Shown: positions 8,072 to 17,726 of the stretch, piece by piece | Layout: each line of letters begins with the position of its first letter | Numbering within the stretch: position 1 is the stretch's first letter | From: Jatrophihabitans_A lederbergiae | GTDB taxonomy: Bacteria; Actinomycetota; Actinomycetes; Mycobacteriales; Jatrophihabitantaceae | Length of the DNA stretch: 64,000 bases | Reading direction: 5' to 3' | Assembly: GCF_031845305.1 (NCBI RefSeq) | Contig: NZ_JAVREH010000015.1 | Location: forward strand, 1 to 64,000 | Position numbers and translations under genes: made by a program | The notes under the pieces: generated by a model | Told to the model about the DNA's origin: nothing | What the model saw: the letters and a program-made list of their open reading frames with translations, nothing else | Databases searched by the model: none

Positions 8072-11000
8072 TCAGGACGGCAGCCCGCGCATCACCCGTA
8101 GCGCAACCGACAGGGTGGCCAGGTCGACCGGCTCTCTGGACAGTGCCTCGGCGAAGGTACTCCGTGCCCGCTCGACCCGCTCCGGATTCTGCTGCGCCCA
8201 CGCCGCCATCCGCTCGGTCGCCAGCAGCGCCGGGTCGGTGGACTTGAGCACCGACGTGGTGATGGCAGCGAGGGCGGCGTACACGTCGTGGCGCATTGCC
8301 GCTCTCGCCAGCGCGGACCACCGGTCGTCACGCGGGAGCCGGGTGATGGCCGACAGCATGTCGTCCACGCTCAGCTGCTCCGACAGCGCGAAGTGCAGGT
8401 CGGCGATCTCGTCGGCGGAGCGTCCGTTGTCCGCGGTGATCTCGACGACATCCAGCAGCAGGAACGAGGTCAGCAGGCTGGAGATGCGCAACCCCAGCTC
8501 GCGGGGCAGGCCGTGCCCGACCAGCCGGTCCACATCGGCGTACAGGTTTTCGCGCTCGCGGCCGCGCAGCAGGTCCGGAACCTTGACCCCGAGCGCGGCC
8601 ACGGTCGGCCCGAACCGCTCGATCTCGGCGGTCACGTCACTGATCGGGAAGCGCACGTCCACCATCCAGCGCACCGCTCGGTCGATCGTGCGGCGAATCT
8701 CGCGGTAACCGATGTGCTGGGCGCTGGTCAGCACCTGATTGTCCAGTGCTTCCAGCTCGTTCCAGATCCTTTCCAGGCCGAACACCTCGCGCACCACGGT
8801 GTAGGCGCGCGCGATCTGGGCCACGTCCACGCCGGTCTCTTCTTCGGCACGGAATACGAACGTGCTGCCGCCGCGGTTCACCATGTCGTTGACCACGCAG
8901 GTGGTGATGATGTCGCGATGCAGCGGGTGCTCGTCCAGGGTTGCCGAGAACCGCTCGGCGATGGGCCCGGGAAAGTAGCAGCGCAGCATCCCCTGGAACC
9001 AGGACTCGTCCGGGACGCTGGAGGAGTCGATGCGCTTGGCGAGCACGATCTTGACGTACGCGGTGAGCACCGCCAGCTCGGGCGAGGTAAGCCCGGTGCC
9101 TTCGGCTTCGCGTGCCGCAAGCTCTTTGTCGGTAGGCAGATACTCGATCTCACGATCGAGCGCGCCGGCCTTCTCCATGCTCCGGATCAGCCTGCGATGC
9201 ACCGAGAGCAGCGCCTTCGCGCTGTGCCGGCCGACTCCGAGCAGCACGTTCTGCTCGTAGTTGTCGCGCAGCACGAGCGATGCCAGCTCCTCGGTCACCG
9301 AGGCGAGCAGCGTGTTGCGGTGGGCGATGTCCAGAGCGCCGCTCTGCACCGCCTGGTCCAGCAGGATCTTGATGTTGACCTCGTGGTCGGAGGTGTCCAC
9401 ACCGGCCGAGTTGTCGATGGCGTCGGTGTTGAGTTGACCGCCGTTGCGGGCGTACTCGATCCGCCCGCGCTGGGTGAGCCCCAGGTTGCCGCCCTCGCCG
9501 ACCACCCGGCAGCGCAGTTCGCTGCCATTGGCACGCAGGGCGTCATTGGCCTTGTCACCGGCGTCCAGGTCGGACTCCGCGGACGCCTTGACGTAGGTAC
9601 CGATGCCACCGTTCCAGAGCAGGTCGACCGGTGCGGTGAGGATGGCGTGGATCAGCGCGGCCGGGGACATGGTCTGCTCGCCACCGGGGATGGACAGCGC
9701 CTCGGCAACCTCGGAGCTGACCGGAATCGACTTTCGGGTACGGGGAAACACCCCGCCCCCGGCTGAGATCAGGGTCTGGTCGTAGTCGGCCCAGCTCGAA
9801 CGCGGCAAGCCGAACAGCCGCTCGCGCTCGGCGTAGGACGTGGCCGCGTCCGGGGTCGGGTCGAGGAAGATGTGCCGGTGATCGAACGCGGCCACCAGCT
9901 TGATGTGCCGGCTGAGCAGCATGCCGTTGCCGAACACGTCGCCGGACATGTCACCGATGCCGGCGACGGTGAAGTCCTCGCTCTGGACATCCACACCGAG
10001 CTCGCGGAAGTGGTACTTCACCGACTCCCAGGCGCCCTTGGCGGTGATGCCCATTGCCTTGTGGTCATATCCGACCGACCCGCCGGAGGCGAAGGCATCG
10101 CCCAGCCAGAACCTGCGCTCGATCGCGATTCCGTTGGCGATATCGGAGAAAGTGGCGGTGCCCTTGTCCGCGGCCACCACCAGGTACGGGTCGTCGCCGT
10201 CGTAGCATCGGGTGGCCGGCGGCTTCGCGACGTACTGGTTGCCGTGCTCGTCCCGGCGGTAGTTGTCGGTGAGCTCCAGCATCGAGGTGATGAATGTCTT
10301 GTAGCAGGCGATGCCCTCGGCCAGCCACGCGTCGCGGTCGACGTTCGGGTCCGGCAGGCGCTTGGCCACGAAACCGCCCTTGGACCCGACCGGGACGATG
10401 ACGGTGTTCTTCACCATCTGCGCCTTGACGAGCCCCAGCACCTCGGTGCGGAAGTCCTCGCGGCGATCCGACCAGCGCAGGCCACCGCGCGCGACCGGGC
10501 CGAAGCGCAGGTGCACGCCCTCGACGCGCGGTGAGTACACCCAGATCTCGAACGCGGGACGGGGTGCGGGCAGATCGGTGATCTCGCGCGGGTCGAGCTT
10601 GATCGCGAACGCCTCGGGCGACTCGCCGTCGGCCTCGCCGCGGTAGTAGTTGGTGCGCAGCGTGGCAGTGATGAGGCCGAGCAGCGAGCGCAGGATGCGG
10701 TCCTGGTCCAGGCTCGACACCTCCGCAAGCGCCTTGTCTATCCGGCCCCTGATCTCGGCCTGCTCGTCGGCGGAACCGGTGGAAGCCTCACGCTCGGGAT
10801 TGAACCGGGCGTCGAAGAGCTCCACCAGCAGCGCCGCGATGGTGGTGTGCTGGCTCAGCGTCTGCTCGATGTAGCCCTGGCTGAACGTGGTTCCGGCCTG
10901 GCGCAGGTACTTGGCGTAGGCCCGCAGCACGGTGGCCTGCTGCCAGGTCAACCCGGCCCGGACGACCAGGGCGTTGAAGCCGTCCTGCTCGACGCCGCCG

Positions 11001-12904
11001 CGCCACAGCACCCGCAGCGTGTCGATGACGGCGGCCGAGCGCTCCAGCCCGAAGTCCACGCCCTCGCCGAGCTTCAGCCCGAAGTCATAGATCCACGCCG
11101 CGGTGCCGTCCATACGCTCCAGCTCGTACGGGCGCTCGTCGAGCACCTCGATGCCCATCAACTCCAGCATCGGCAGGGTGCGCCCCAGCGACAGCGGGGT
11201 TCCGGTGCGGAAGATCTTGAGCCTACGGTCGGCCGGATCGTCCTGGCTGGGCGTGTAGACGTCGAAGCCCAGGCCGTCGGTGTCGGGCAGCTGTTCGAGC
11301 CGTCCGAGGTCGGCCACCGCGGTCGACGCGGCGAAATCCTCTTTGTACGCCTCGGGAAACGCACCGGTGTAACGGCGCAGCAGCCGCTCGGAGTCGCCCT
11401 CGCCGACGGCCACGGTGAGCAGGTCGGCAAGGTCGTCGCTCCAGCGTCGGGTCACCTGGGCGACCAGGTCCTCGACGGTGGCGCGGTCCGGGTTGGGCAC
11501 CTCTTCACCGGTCCGCAGCGCGATCAGGAACTGCAACCTGGCCAGGCCCAGCTCGACGATCCGGTCATCGCGGCCGATGAGCTTGCCGGGCCAGTTGCGC
11601 AGCACCACGTCGCGGACCTTGCGCCTGGTCTCTGGTCCCAGCCGGTCACCGGGGAAGTACACCAGGACGGTGACAAAATCGCGGTTGAGGTGTACCCGGG
11701 CGAAGACCCCGATGCCCCGGCGCTCGGCACGGTCGACCACCAGCTGCGAGAGCTTGAGCAGGTCCGGCGCCGGAGCTTCGAGCAGTTCGTCGCGCGGCAT
11801 GGTGCGCAGGGCGGCCAGCAGCTGGCGCCCGGTGTGGCTGTCGGCGCGGGCGCCCGAGCGCTGCAGCACCTCGGCGATCCGGCGGCGGACCACCGGCACC
11901 CGGCCGACGGTGCCGTCGGTCTCGTCGGTGATCAGGCCGAGGAAGACGTGGATCTTGGGGTCCTCACCGTCCTGGCCGGGAGCGACGACGGTGACGCAGT
12001 CATAGCGGGTCGAGCGCCGGACGGTGGACACCATGGGCGACTTGAAGATAACGAGCGGCGCTCCGGAGCGGTACGCGGGCAGCAGCTCCAGCGGCGAGAT
12101 GCTGGCCTCGCCGCGGAGCACGCCCCGGGCGGCGGTGGCCGAGGCCGCCGAGCGCGACGGGTTGGTGAGCTCGTTCGCCGAGTATGCGGCGTGGCCCAGG
12201 ATCATGTAGTTGCCGTCGGCCAGCCAGCGCAGCAGCTCACCGGCCTCGGCCGACGTCTCCCGGTCGAACTCCCCGGGATCGGCGGAGATGCGGTCGGCGA
12301 GCTGGCGGATCAGCGAGTACAGGTACGGGGCGTCGCGCACCGCGTTGTGCACGTCGGTGAGTACCCGGCGCAGGTCGGCGGCCACGCCTGCGTGCTCGTC
12401 GGCGGGTATCCGGGTCGTCTCGAGGTGCATCCACGACTCGGCCGCGGCTCGCTCCGGTACCTCGGCGGTGTCATCGAGGTCCAGCACCTTGCTGACGACA
12501 CCGTCCTCGTCGCGGCACACCAGGATCTGCGGGTGCAGCAGGTGCTCGATGGGGTGGCCGGTGCGCTCGATCTCAGCCCGCGTGGAGTCGACCAGGTACG
12601 GCACGTCGTCGGTGACGATGTCGATACTGGTGCCCTCGCACCCGTCGGGATTGCTGATCGAGATAACGATCTCACCGCTGGCACGCCGGCGGCCGGCCTC
12701 GAAGTGCCGCTCGGCGATCTCGGTGAGCGCACGTCCCTGGCGTCCGGGCAGTTGCGACGGCGCCCTGAGCAGGTACCGGCTCAGGAACACGTCGACGTAA
12801 GGCTGCGCCGGGTCGGGCGCGAACTCGCGTTCGGGACGGGAGCCAGCTTCGGGCTGGGCACCGGCGTCGCTGCCGGTTGCCGCGTCGGTCGATAGGTCAC
12901 TCAT
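8072..12904 (-). CDS. gdh: Large NAD-specific glutamate dehydrogenase (GDH-180 class)
   Basis: About 1610 aa, the size of the 180-kDa NAD-GDH class known from Streptomyces and Mycobacterium. It deaminates glutamate to 2-oxoglutarate and ammonium. An N-terminal ACT-like regulatory half precedes the catalytic domain, where GSKGGFVAKRLPD, GIGDMSGDVFGNGMLLS and GGNLGLTQRGRIEYA mark dinucleotide and substrate binding. I prefer ATG 12904 because GAGGTG lies at ribosome-site distance; GTG 12916 is possible. Mycobacterial homologues are controlled by GarA, which is not in this window. Divergent from the malic enzyme gene. Confidence 0.95.
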   Translation of the reverse strand: MSDLSTDAATGSDAGAQPEAGSRPEREFAPDPAQPYVDVFLSRYLLRAPSQLPGRQGRALTEIAERHFEAGRRRASGEIVISISNPDGCEGTSIDIVTDDVPYLVDSTRAEIERTGHPIEHLLHPQILVCRDEDGVVSKVLDLDDTAEVPERAAAESWMHLETTRIPADEHAGVAADLRRVLTDVHNAVRDAPYLYSLIRQLADRISADPGEFDRETSAEAGELLRWLADGNYMILGHAAYSANELTNPSRSAASATAARGVLRGEASISPLELLPAYRSGAPLVIFKSPMVSTVRRSTRYDCVTVVAPGQDGEDPKIHVFLGLITDETDGTVGRVPVVRRRIAEVLQRSGARADSHTGRQLLAALRTMPRDELLEAPAPDLLKLSQLVVDRAERRGIGVFARVHLNRDFVTVLVYFPGDRLGPETRRKVRDVVLRNWPGKLIGRDDRIVELGLARLQFLIALRTGEEVPNPDRATVEDLVAQVTRRWSDDLADLLTVAVGEGDSERLLRRYTGAFPEAYKEDFAASTAVADLGRLEQLPDTDGLGFDVYTPSQDDPADRRLKIFRTGTPLSLGRTLPMLELMGIEVLDERPYELERMDGTAAWIYDFGLKLGEGVDFGLERSAAVIDTLRVLWRGGVEQDGFNALVVRAGLTWQQATVLRAYAKYLRQAGTTFSQGYIEQTLSQHTTIAALLVELFDARFNPEREASTGSADEQAEIRGRIDKALAEVSSLDQDRILRSLLGLITATLRTNYYRGEADGESPEAFAIKLDPREITDLPAPRPAFEIWVYSPRVEGVHLRFGPVARGGLRWSDRREDFRTEVLGLVKAQMVKNTVIVPVGSKGGFVAKRLPDPNVDRDAWLAEGIACYKTFITSMLELTDNYRRDEHGNQYVAKPPATRCYDGDDPYLVVAADKGTATFSDIANGIAIERRFWLGDAFASGGSVGYDHKAMGITAKGAWESVKYHFRELGVDVQSEDFTVAGIGDMSGDVFGNGMLLSRHIKLVAAFDHRHIFLDPTPDAATSYAERERLFGLPRSSWADYDQTLISAGGGVFPRTRKSIPVSSEVAEALSIPGGEQTMSPAALIHAILTAPVDLLWNGGIGTYVKASAESDLDAGDKANDALRANGSELRCRVVGEGGNLGLTQRGRIEYARNGGQLNTDAIDNSAGVDTSDHEVNIKILLDQAVQSGALDIAHRNTLLASVTEELASLVLRDNYEQNVLLGVGRHSAKALLSVHRRLIRSMEKAGALDREIEYLPTDKELAAREAEGTGLTSPELAVLTAYVKIVLAKRIDSSSVPDESWFQGMLRCYFPGPIAERFSATLDEHPLHRDIITTCVVNDMVNRGGSTFVFRAEEETGVDVAQIARAYTVVREVFGLERIWNELEALDNQVLTSAQHIGYREIRRTIDRAVRWMVDVRFPISDVTAEIERFGPTVAALGVKVPDLLRGRERENLYADVDRLVGHGLPRELGLRISSLLTSFLLLDVVEITADNGRSADEIADLHFALSEQLSVDDMLSAITRLPRDDRWSALARAAMRHDVYAALAAITTSVLKSTDPALLATERMAAWAQQNPERVERARSTFAEALSREPVDLATLSVALRVMRGLPS

Positions 12905-13092
12905 CTGCGATGTCACCTCGTTGTGACGGAATTGTGACGGGCATGGAGACCTCCGGTGGCACCTCGCCCTTGGGCTAATGGAACCACAGAGCCGATCCCG
13001 CCGGACGTGCCCGTGGAAACCGGACCGGCGTGTTCCTACCCATGGTTCGGGCGCCAGTCGTGCCCGTCGCCGGCGTTTGCGAGGATGTGGCC

Positions 13093-14538
13093 ATGGCCAT
13101 GCCCGATTCCGCGCGTCCCCGTCCGCTGCCCACCTCCGCGTCGTACTCGATCACGGTCCGCCTCTACGCGGTTCCGGACTCCTCCGTGGTGGGCCGACTG
13201 GCGAACGCGGTGTCTGAGGCGGGTGGGCTCGTCACCGCCGTGGACGTGTCCGAATCCCGCCACGACCGAATCACCATCGACGTCACCTGTTCCGCGGCCA
13301 ACGGCGAGCACGCCGACCAGATCGTCGCCAGCCTGCGCCTGGCAGACGGCGTCGAGGTCCACCGGGTGTCTGACCGGACCTTTCTGCTGCACCTGGGCGG
13401 CAAGATCTCGGTCGAGTCAAAGGTGCCGCTGCGTACCCGTGACGACCTGTCGATGGCCTACACGCCGGGAGTGGGCCGCGTCTCACTGGCGCTGGCCGCC
13501 CATCCCGAAGACGTGGCCAAGCTGACCATCAAAGGAAACTCGGTGGCGGTGGTGACCGACGGCTCGGCGGTGCTGGGGCTGGGCAACATCGGTCCCGGAG
13601 CAGCGCTGCCGGTGATGGAGGGCAAGGCGGCGCTGTTCAAGCGCTTCGCCAACATCGACGCGTGGCCGATCTGCCTGGACACCCAGGACGTGGACAAGAT
13701 AGTCGAGGTCGTCCGATTGATCGCGCCGGGCTTCGGTGGCATCAACCTCGAGGACATCTCCGCACCGCGCTGCTTCGAGATCGAACGGCGGCTGCGCGAG
13801 CAGCTCGACATTCCGGTGTTCCACGATGACCAGCACGGCACCGCGATCGTGGTGCTGGCTGCGCTGACGAATGCGTTGCGCTGCGTCCACAAGGGAATCG
13901 GCTCCATCCGGATCGTGGTGTCCGGCGGCGGTGCCGCGGGAACCGCCATCGTCGACCTGCTGCTGGCGGCGGGCGTGCGGCACGTGCTGGTGTGGGACCG
14001 CGAGGGCATCCTCTCCCCGACGGACCCGTCGCTGAACCCGTCCAAGCAGTCGCTGGCGCTGCGGACGAACCCCGAGGGCGTCACGGGCGACCTGCACGAC
14101 GCGCTGCAGGGCGCGGATGTGTTCATCGGGGTGTCCGCGCCCGGCGTGCTTCCGGCCGAGTGGATCGCCGACATGGCGGATGACCCGGTCGTCTTCGCCC
14201 TGGCCAACCCCGACCCCGAGACCGACGTGGACAAGGCCCGGCTGTACGCCACCATTCTCGCGACCGGACGCTCGGACTATCCGAACCAGATCAACAACGT
14301 GCTCGCGTTCCCTGGCGTGTTCCGGGGCCTGCTGGACGCGCAGGCCGGCCAGGTCACCACCGAGATGCTGCTGCGGGCCGCCTCCGCGCTGGCGCACTGC
14401 GTGAGCGACGAGCAGCTCAACGCTGCCTACATCGTCCCGTCGGTGTTCGATCCGTCGGTGCCGACCGCGGTGGCAGCCGCCGTCCGGGACGCCGCCCGCC
14501 CGGTCGAGCGCATCCGCGGCGACCGGGGCATGGAGTAG
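13093..14538 (+). CDS. NAD(P)-dependent malic enzyme with N-terminal ACT domain
   Basis: 481 aa from ATG 13093, preceded by GAGG about 9 nt upstream. It oxidatively decarboxylates malate to pyruvate. Residues about 15-95 form an ACT-like domain (SITVRLYAVPDSSVVGRLA), suggesting allosteric amino-acid control. The malic-enzyme core has YTPGVGRVS, DGSAVLGLGNIGP, FHDDQHGTAIV (metal site) and a GGGAAGTAI Rossmann loop. Domain order matches actinobacterial ACT-malic enzymes. Divergent from the NAD-GDH gene with about 190 bp between starts. Confidence 0.95.
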   Translation: MAMPDSARPRPLPTSASYSITVRLYAVPDSSVVGRLANAVSEAGGLVTAVDVSESRHDRITIDVTCSAANGEHADQIVASLRLADGVEVHRVSDRTFLLHLGGKISVESKVPLRTRDDLSMAYTPGVGRVSLALAAHPEDVAKLTIKGNSVAVVTDGSAVLGLGNIGPGAALPVMEGKAALFKRFANIDAWPICLDTQDVDKIVEVVRLIAPGFGGINLEDISAPRCFEIERRLREQLDIPVFHDDQHGTAIVVLAALTNALRCVHKGIGSIRIVVSGGGAAGTAIVDLLLAAGVRHVLVWDREGILSPTDPSLNPSKQSLALRTNPEGVTGDLHDALQGADVFIGVSAPGVLPAEWIADMADDPVVFALANPDPETDVDKARLYATILATGRSDYPNQINNVLAFPGVFRGLLDAQAGQVTTEMLLRAASALAHCVSDEQLNAAYIVPSVFDPSVPTAVAAAVRDAARPVERIRGDRGME

Positions 14539-14611
14539 CGCCACGGCAGCCACCCGCGAGTGCCGGTATCAGCATCCGTCGAGTACCGCTGCGCTTGCTC
14601 AGCGGCAACCA

Positions 14612-15688
14612 TTACGCCCTCAGTTCGTGTGCGGCCGAGACGAACTTGTCGTTCTCGGCCGGGTTGCTGATGGTGACCCGGACGCCTGAGTCGGCGAAGG
14701 CACGGACGATCAGGCCACGCTCCGCACAGCCGGCGGCGAACGCGGTCGCGTCGATCCCGCCGGCCTCGGCCGGCCCGTTGGTCAGCCAGACGAAGTTAGC
14801 CTCCGAATCCGGCACCTGGTATCCGGCGTTCCGGAGCTCGGCAGTCACCCGCCCACGCTCGGCCGTCACCTCGGCGACCCGCTCGGCCAGCTGCCGCTCG
14901 GCGGCCGGCTCCAGGCTGGCCAGCGCCGCGACCTGGGCGATCTGGGTGACCGCGAACGGCACCTGGGTCTGTCGAACCGCCATGGTGATGGCGGGGTCCG
15001 CCGCAATCCCGTATCCGATGCGCAGGCCGGCCAGGCCGTACGCCTTCGAGAACGTCCGCAGCACGATCACGTTCGGGTACCGCTCCAGCAGGGTGGTTCC
15101 GTCCACGACACTCGGGTCGGTCACGAACTCGTGGTACGCCTCGTCCAGCACCACCAGCACGTCGGAGGGCACCTCGTCCAGGAAGCGGAGCAGAGCCGCA
15201 CCGGAGACCGCGGTTCCGGTCGGGTTGTTCGGGTTGCAGACGAAGACCAGCCGGGTCCGGTCGGTAACCGCAGCGGCCATCGCCCGCAGGTCGTGCGTCT
15301 GGCCGTCGAGCGGAACCTTGACCGCGGTCGCACCCGCGATGGCCGAGATGATCGGGTAGGCCTCGAACGAGCGCCAGCCGAAGACGACCTCGTCGCCCTC
15401 GTCCGCGGTCGCGAACACCAGCTGCTGACACAGTGATACCGAGCCGCAGCCCACCACCAGCCGGTCACTGCCGATGCCGAACTTGGCGGCCAGGGCGTCC
15501 ATCAGCTCGCTGGAGTTGGTGTCCGGATACCGGTTCACGTTTTCGGCCGCCGCGGCAATGCGCTCCAACACGTGTGGCAACGGGCCGTAGGAGTTCTCGT
15601 TGCTCGCGAGCTTGATCGAGCCGGGCACGGACTTACCGGGCACATAAGCGGGCAGAGCTGCCAGGGTGGGTCGCAACCGAACAGTCAT
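14612..15688 (-). CDS. hisC: Histidinol-phosphate / aromatic aminotransferase (HisC family)
   Basis: 358-aa PLP-dependent class I/II aminotransferase. The substrate segment KLASNENSYGP, the VCNPNNPTGT motif and the PLP lysine in RTFSKAYGLAGLRIGYG are complete. It is not in a his operon. Stand-alone actinobacterial copies are often annotated HisC2 or phenylalanine aminotransferase (Pat), and pheA lies 2 kb away, so aromatic transamination is plausible. It starts 22 bp after the GDT1-family gene on the same strand. Confidence 0.88.
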   Translation of the reverse strand: MTVRLRPTLAALPAYVPGKSVPGSIKLASNENSYGPLPHVLERIAAAAENVNRYPDTNSSELMDALAAKFGIGSDRLVVGCGSVSLCQQLVFATADEGDEVVFGWRSFEAYPIISAIAGATAVKVPLDGQTHDLRAMAAAVTDRTRLVFVCNPNNPTGTAVSGAALLRFLDEVPSDVLVVLDEAYHEFVTDPSVVDGTTLLERYPNVIVLRTFSKAYGLAGLRIGYGIAADPAITMAVRQTQVPFAVTQIAQVAALASLEPAAERQLAERVAEVTAERGRVTAELRNAGYQVPDSEANFVWLTNGPAEAGGIDATAFAAGCAERGLIVRAFADSGVRVTISNPAENDKFVSAAHELRA

Positions 15689-15710
15689 GCGGGAAGGCTA
15701 TCCCGCCGGC

Positions 15711-16310
15711 TCAACCGCGGATCGCCGCTACACCCGCGACAATCGCGAAGACCGCGAACAGGCCGGCGGCGATCCTGTGGACGAGTTCCAGTGGCACCTT
15801 GCGGAGGATGGCCTTGCCCGCCAGCACCGCCAGCACGGCCACGCCGACCAGGGCGAGGAACGCGCCCAGGCCGATGGCGATGGGCTGTCCGTACCGGGCG
15901 ACCAGGCCGGCGGTGGCCAGCTGCGAGGCGTCGCCCCACTCGGCGGCGAACAGCACGCCGAACGAGATGCCGAAGATGCGCCGGTTGCTGAGCGATACAG
16001 CTGCCGGTGTCTCGTCCTCGATGTCGTCCTCTTCATCGGAGACGCTCTCGCGAAACAGCATAAAGGCGCCCACCGCGAACAGCACCGCCACGATCGCCTC
16101 GAGGATGCGGTGCGGCAGCAGGTGCAGCAGTCCACCCGCGGTGACGGCCAGCACGCACTGGATCGCGAACGCGCAGGCCACGCCCACGAGCACCGGGCGC
16201 GGCCGGTACTTGGTCGAGAGGACGAGGGTGGCGATCAGGGTCTTGTCCGGCAGCTCGACGAGCAGGATGGCACCGAAGGCGATGGCGAACACCGCGAGGA
16301 AGGGAGTCAT
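15711..16310 (-). CDS. GDT1/TMEM165-family (UPF0016) cation transporter
   Basis: 199 aa with six predicted transmembrane segments arranged as two repeats of three. Each repeat carries the family acidic motif, here ELPDKT and EWGDAS (consensus E-x-G-D-K/R-S/T), so the first has Pro for Gly and the second Ala for Lys. A hydrophilic acidic loop (SDEEDDIEDE) separates them. Family members move Mn2+ or Ca2+ across membranes; bacterial ones mostly act in Mn export. Likely co-transcribed with hisC, with no clear functional link. Confidence 0.88.
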   Translation of the reverse strand: MTPFLAVFAIAFGAILLVELPDKTLIATLVLSTKYRPRPVLVGVACAFAIQCVLAVTAGGLLHLLPHRILEAIVAVLFAVGAFMLFRESVSDEEDDIEDETPAAVSLSNRRIFGISFGVLFAAEWGDASQLATAGLVARYGQPIAIGLGAFLALVGVAVLAVLAGKAILRKVPLELVHRIAAGLFAVFAIVAGVAAIRG

Positions 16311-16409
16311 CGCCGCCTATTCTGCCCGGACCGGTCCGGCCCTCGAACCGGTCTGCGCCGCAACGTGTCCTGATCGCAGTCGATGGGTGCTAGTTCTATC
16401 CTGTTGCGA

Positions 16410-16946
16410 ATGAGCACCTGGCTGGCGATCGGCGCCGTGATATTCGGGCTGGCCGGCTTCGTCGCTGGTGTGCTCGCCCTGCGCACCCTGGCGCGGTTGC
16501 GGCAATCGGTCGCGCTGCTGTCCCGCGGGACGTCCGGACGGGAGACGATCCTTGACGTCGCCGAGAAGCACATGGCCGCCAGCGAGGCCGTGCGCAAGGA
16601 CATCGCGGAGCTGCAGAAGGACCTCGCGGTCGCCCAGAAAGAGATGGAAACCCGGGTGGCGACCGAGCGCGACGGCATCGCGCAGACCGTGGACGACGTG
16701 ACGAAGGCGGTCGGGACGATGCTGCGCAGGGTGGCCCTCGTACGCTACGACGCCTTCGAGGACCTCGGCGGCCGGCTGTCCTTCTCCCTCGCCATCCTGG
16801 ACGACCACGGAAACGGGATCACGCTGACCTCCATCGCCAGCACCTCGGACACCAGGCTGTACGCCAAGTCGCTCACGGCCGGCGCGGGTGAGCACCCGCT
16901 GTCGTCGGAGGAGGAGCAGGCGGTCAAGGCCGCGCTCGCCCGGTAG
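16410..16946 (+). CDS. DUF4446 family membrane-anchored protein
   Basis: 178 aa from ATG 16410 (MSTWLAIGAVIFGLAGF), which opens directly on a transmembrane helix; an in-frame ATG at 16383 would add nine residues. After the helix comes a predicted coiled coil (about 40-95), then the conserved block RVALVRYDAFEDLGGRLSFS typical of DUF4446. Function unknown. Convergent with tenA. Confidence 0.85.
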   Translation: MSTWLAIGAVIFGLAGFVAGVLALRTLARLRQSVALLSRGTSGRETILDVAEKHMAASEAVRKDIAELQKDLAVAQKEMETRVATERDGIAQTVDDVTKAVGTMLRRVALVRYDAFEDLGGRLSFSLAILDDHGNGITLTSIASTSDTRLYAKSLTAGAGEHPLSSEEEQAVKAALAR

Positions 16947-16991
16947 ATCCTCTCCCGACAGGTCCCGGCCCCGCTCGTCGGCGTCCCCCGC

Positions 16992-17597
16992 TCAGGACTC
17001 CAGCGCCGCGTCCCAGAACGCCCGTTCCTGGCTGAGCACCTCGTCGCACATTGCCAGGATGTCGGCCGTCCAGGCTTGAGCGGGTTCGTCCTCGACCAGT
17101 TTCTCCAGCGCGGCCACGTAGCCGGCGAACTCCGGCGTCGTCCAGTGCGCGACGAAGACCTGGTACGGGCCGGCGGGCGACGAGGCGTACGTCCAAGCTT
17201 CCAGGTACACCCGCTCCAGCACCCAGAGCCCGGCCACGGCAACCTCGTACGGCGCGCCGTCGAGTGACCGCAACAGCGCGGAGTAGCCCCGGGTGGCCGG
17301 CAAGGGCGGCACGTCCAGGCGCAGGCCACGCTCGCCGGCGCGCTCCTCGAACCAGCCCAACTCGTCGGTGAGCCCCAGCGTGCCGGCGGCCAGGACGGAC
17401 TGGGCGCTCCGCGGGGCACGGGCCAGCAACCGTTCCTGGAACCAGAGCAGGTCGGACACGAACAGCACGTCCTGTGCCAGCCAGGTGTCGAACGCCGCGG
17501 TCGACACCCGCCCTTCCCGGACGTCATCGAGGAACGGATGGCGGGTGGCCGCGGCCCACAACTCGGAGCGCGATCTGATCGTGTCGATGATGGTCAC
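16992..17597 (-). CDS. TenA-family thiaminase II-like protein
   Basis: 201 aa from GTG 17597 (TIIDTIRSRSELW). All-helical TenA/PQQC fold with RHPFLDDVREG at the N-terminus and VYLEAWTYA for the conserved catalytic-region Glu. TenA proteins salvage degraded thiamine by hydrolysing aminopyrimidines. The family active-site cysteine is not evident: the only cysteine lies near the C-terminus (LAMCDEVL). It is therefore more like the TenA_E subgroup, whose substrates are less certain. No thi gene or TPP riboswitch is nearby. Confidence 0.8.
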   Translation of the reverse strand: MTIIDTIRSRSELWAAATRHPFLDDVREGRVSTAAFDTWLAQDVLFVSDLLWFQERLLARAPRSAQSVLAAGTLGLTDELGWFEERAGERGLRLDVPPLPATRGYSALLRSLDGAPYEVAVAGLWVLERVYLEAWTYASSPAGPYQVFVAHWTTPEFAGYVAALEKLVEDEPAQAWTADILAMCDEVLSQERAFWDAALES

Positions 17598-17726
17598 GCA
17601 CAGCAGGCTATGCGCCCGGACCGCCCGGCGGCACCTTGTGGCTGCACGGAACCGGTGAAGTCCAGCACGACCCGTTCCGCGCCACGACCGGCTCTTCCGG
17701 CGACGGCACCGCACTAGGCTTGACCG

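Noticed and set aside
10847..12895. 682-codon open frame on the plus strand opposite the NAD-GDH gene, and similar long frames at 8288-9766
   Set aside because: High-GC codon bias leaves antisense frames open. They show no family motifs, while the minus-strand frame encodes a complete NAD-GDH.
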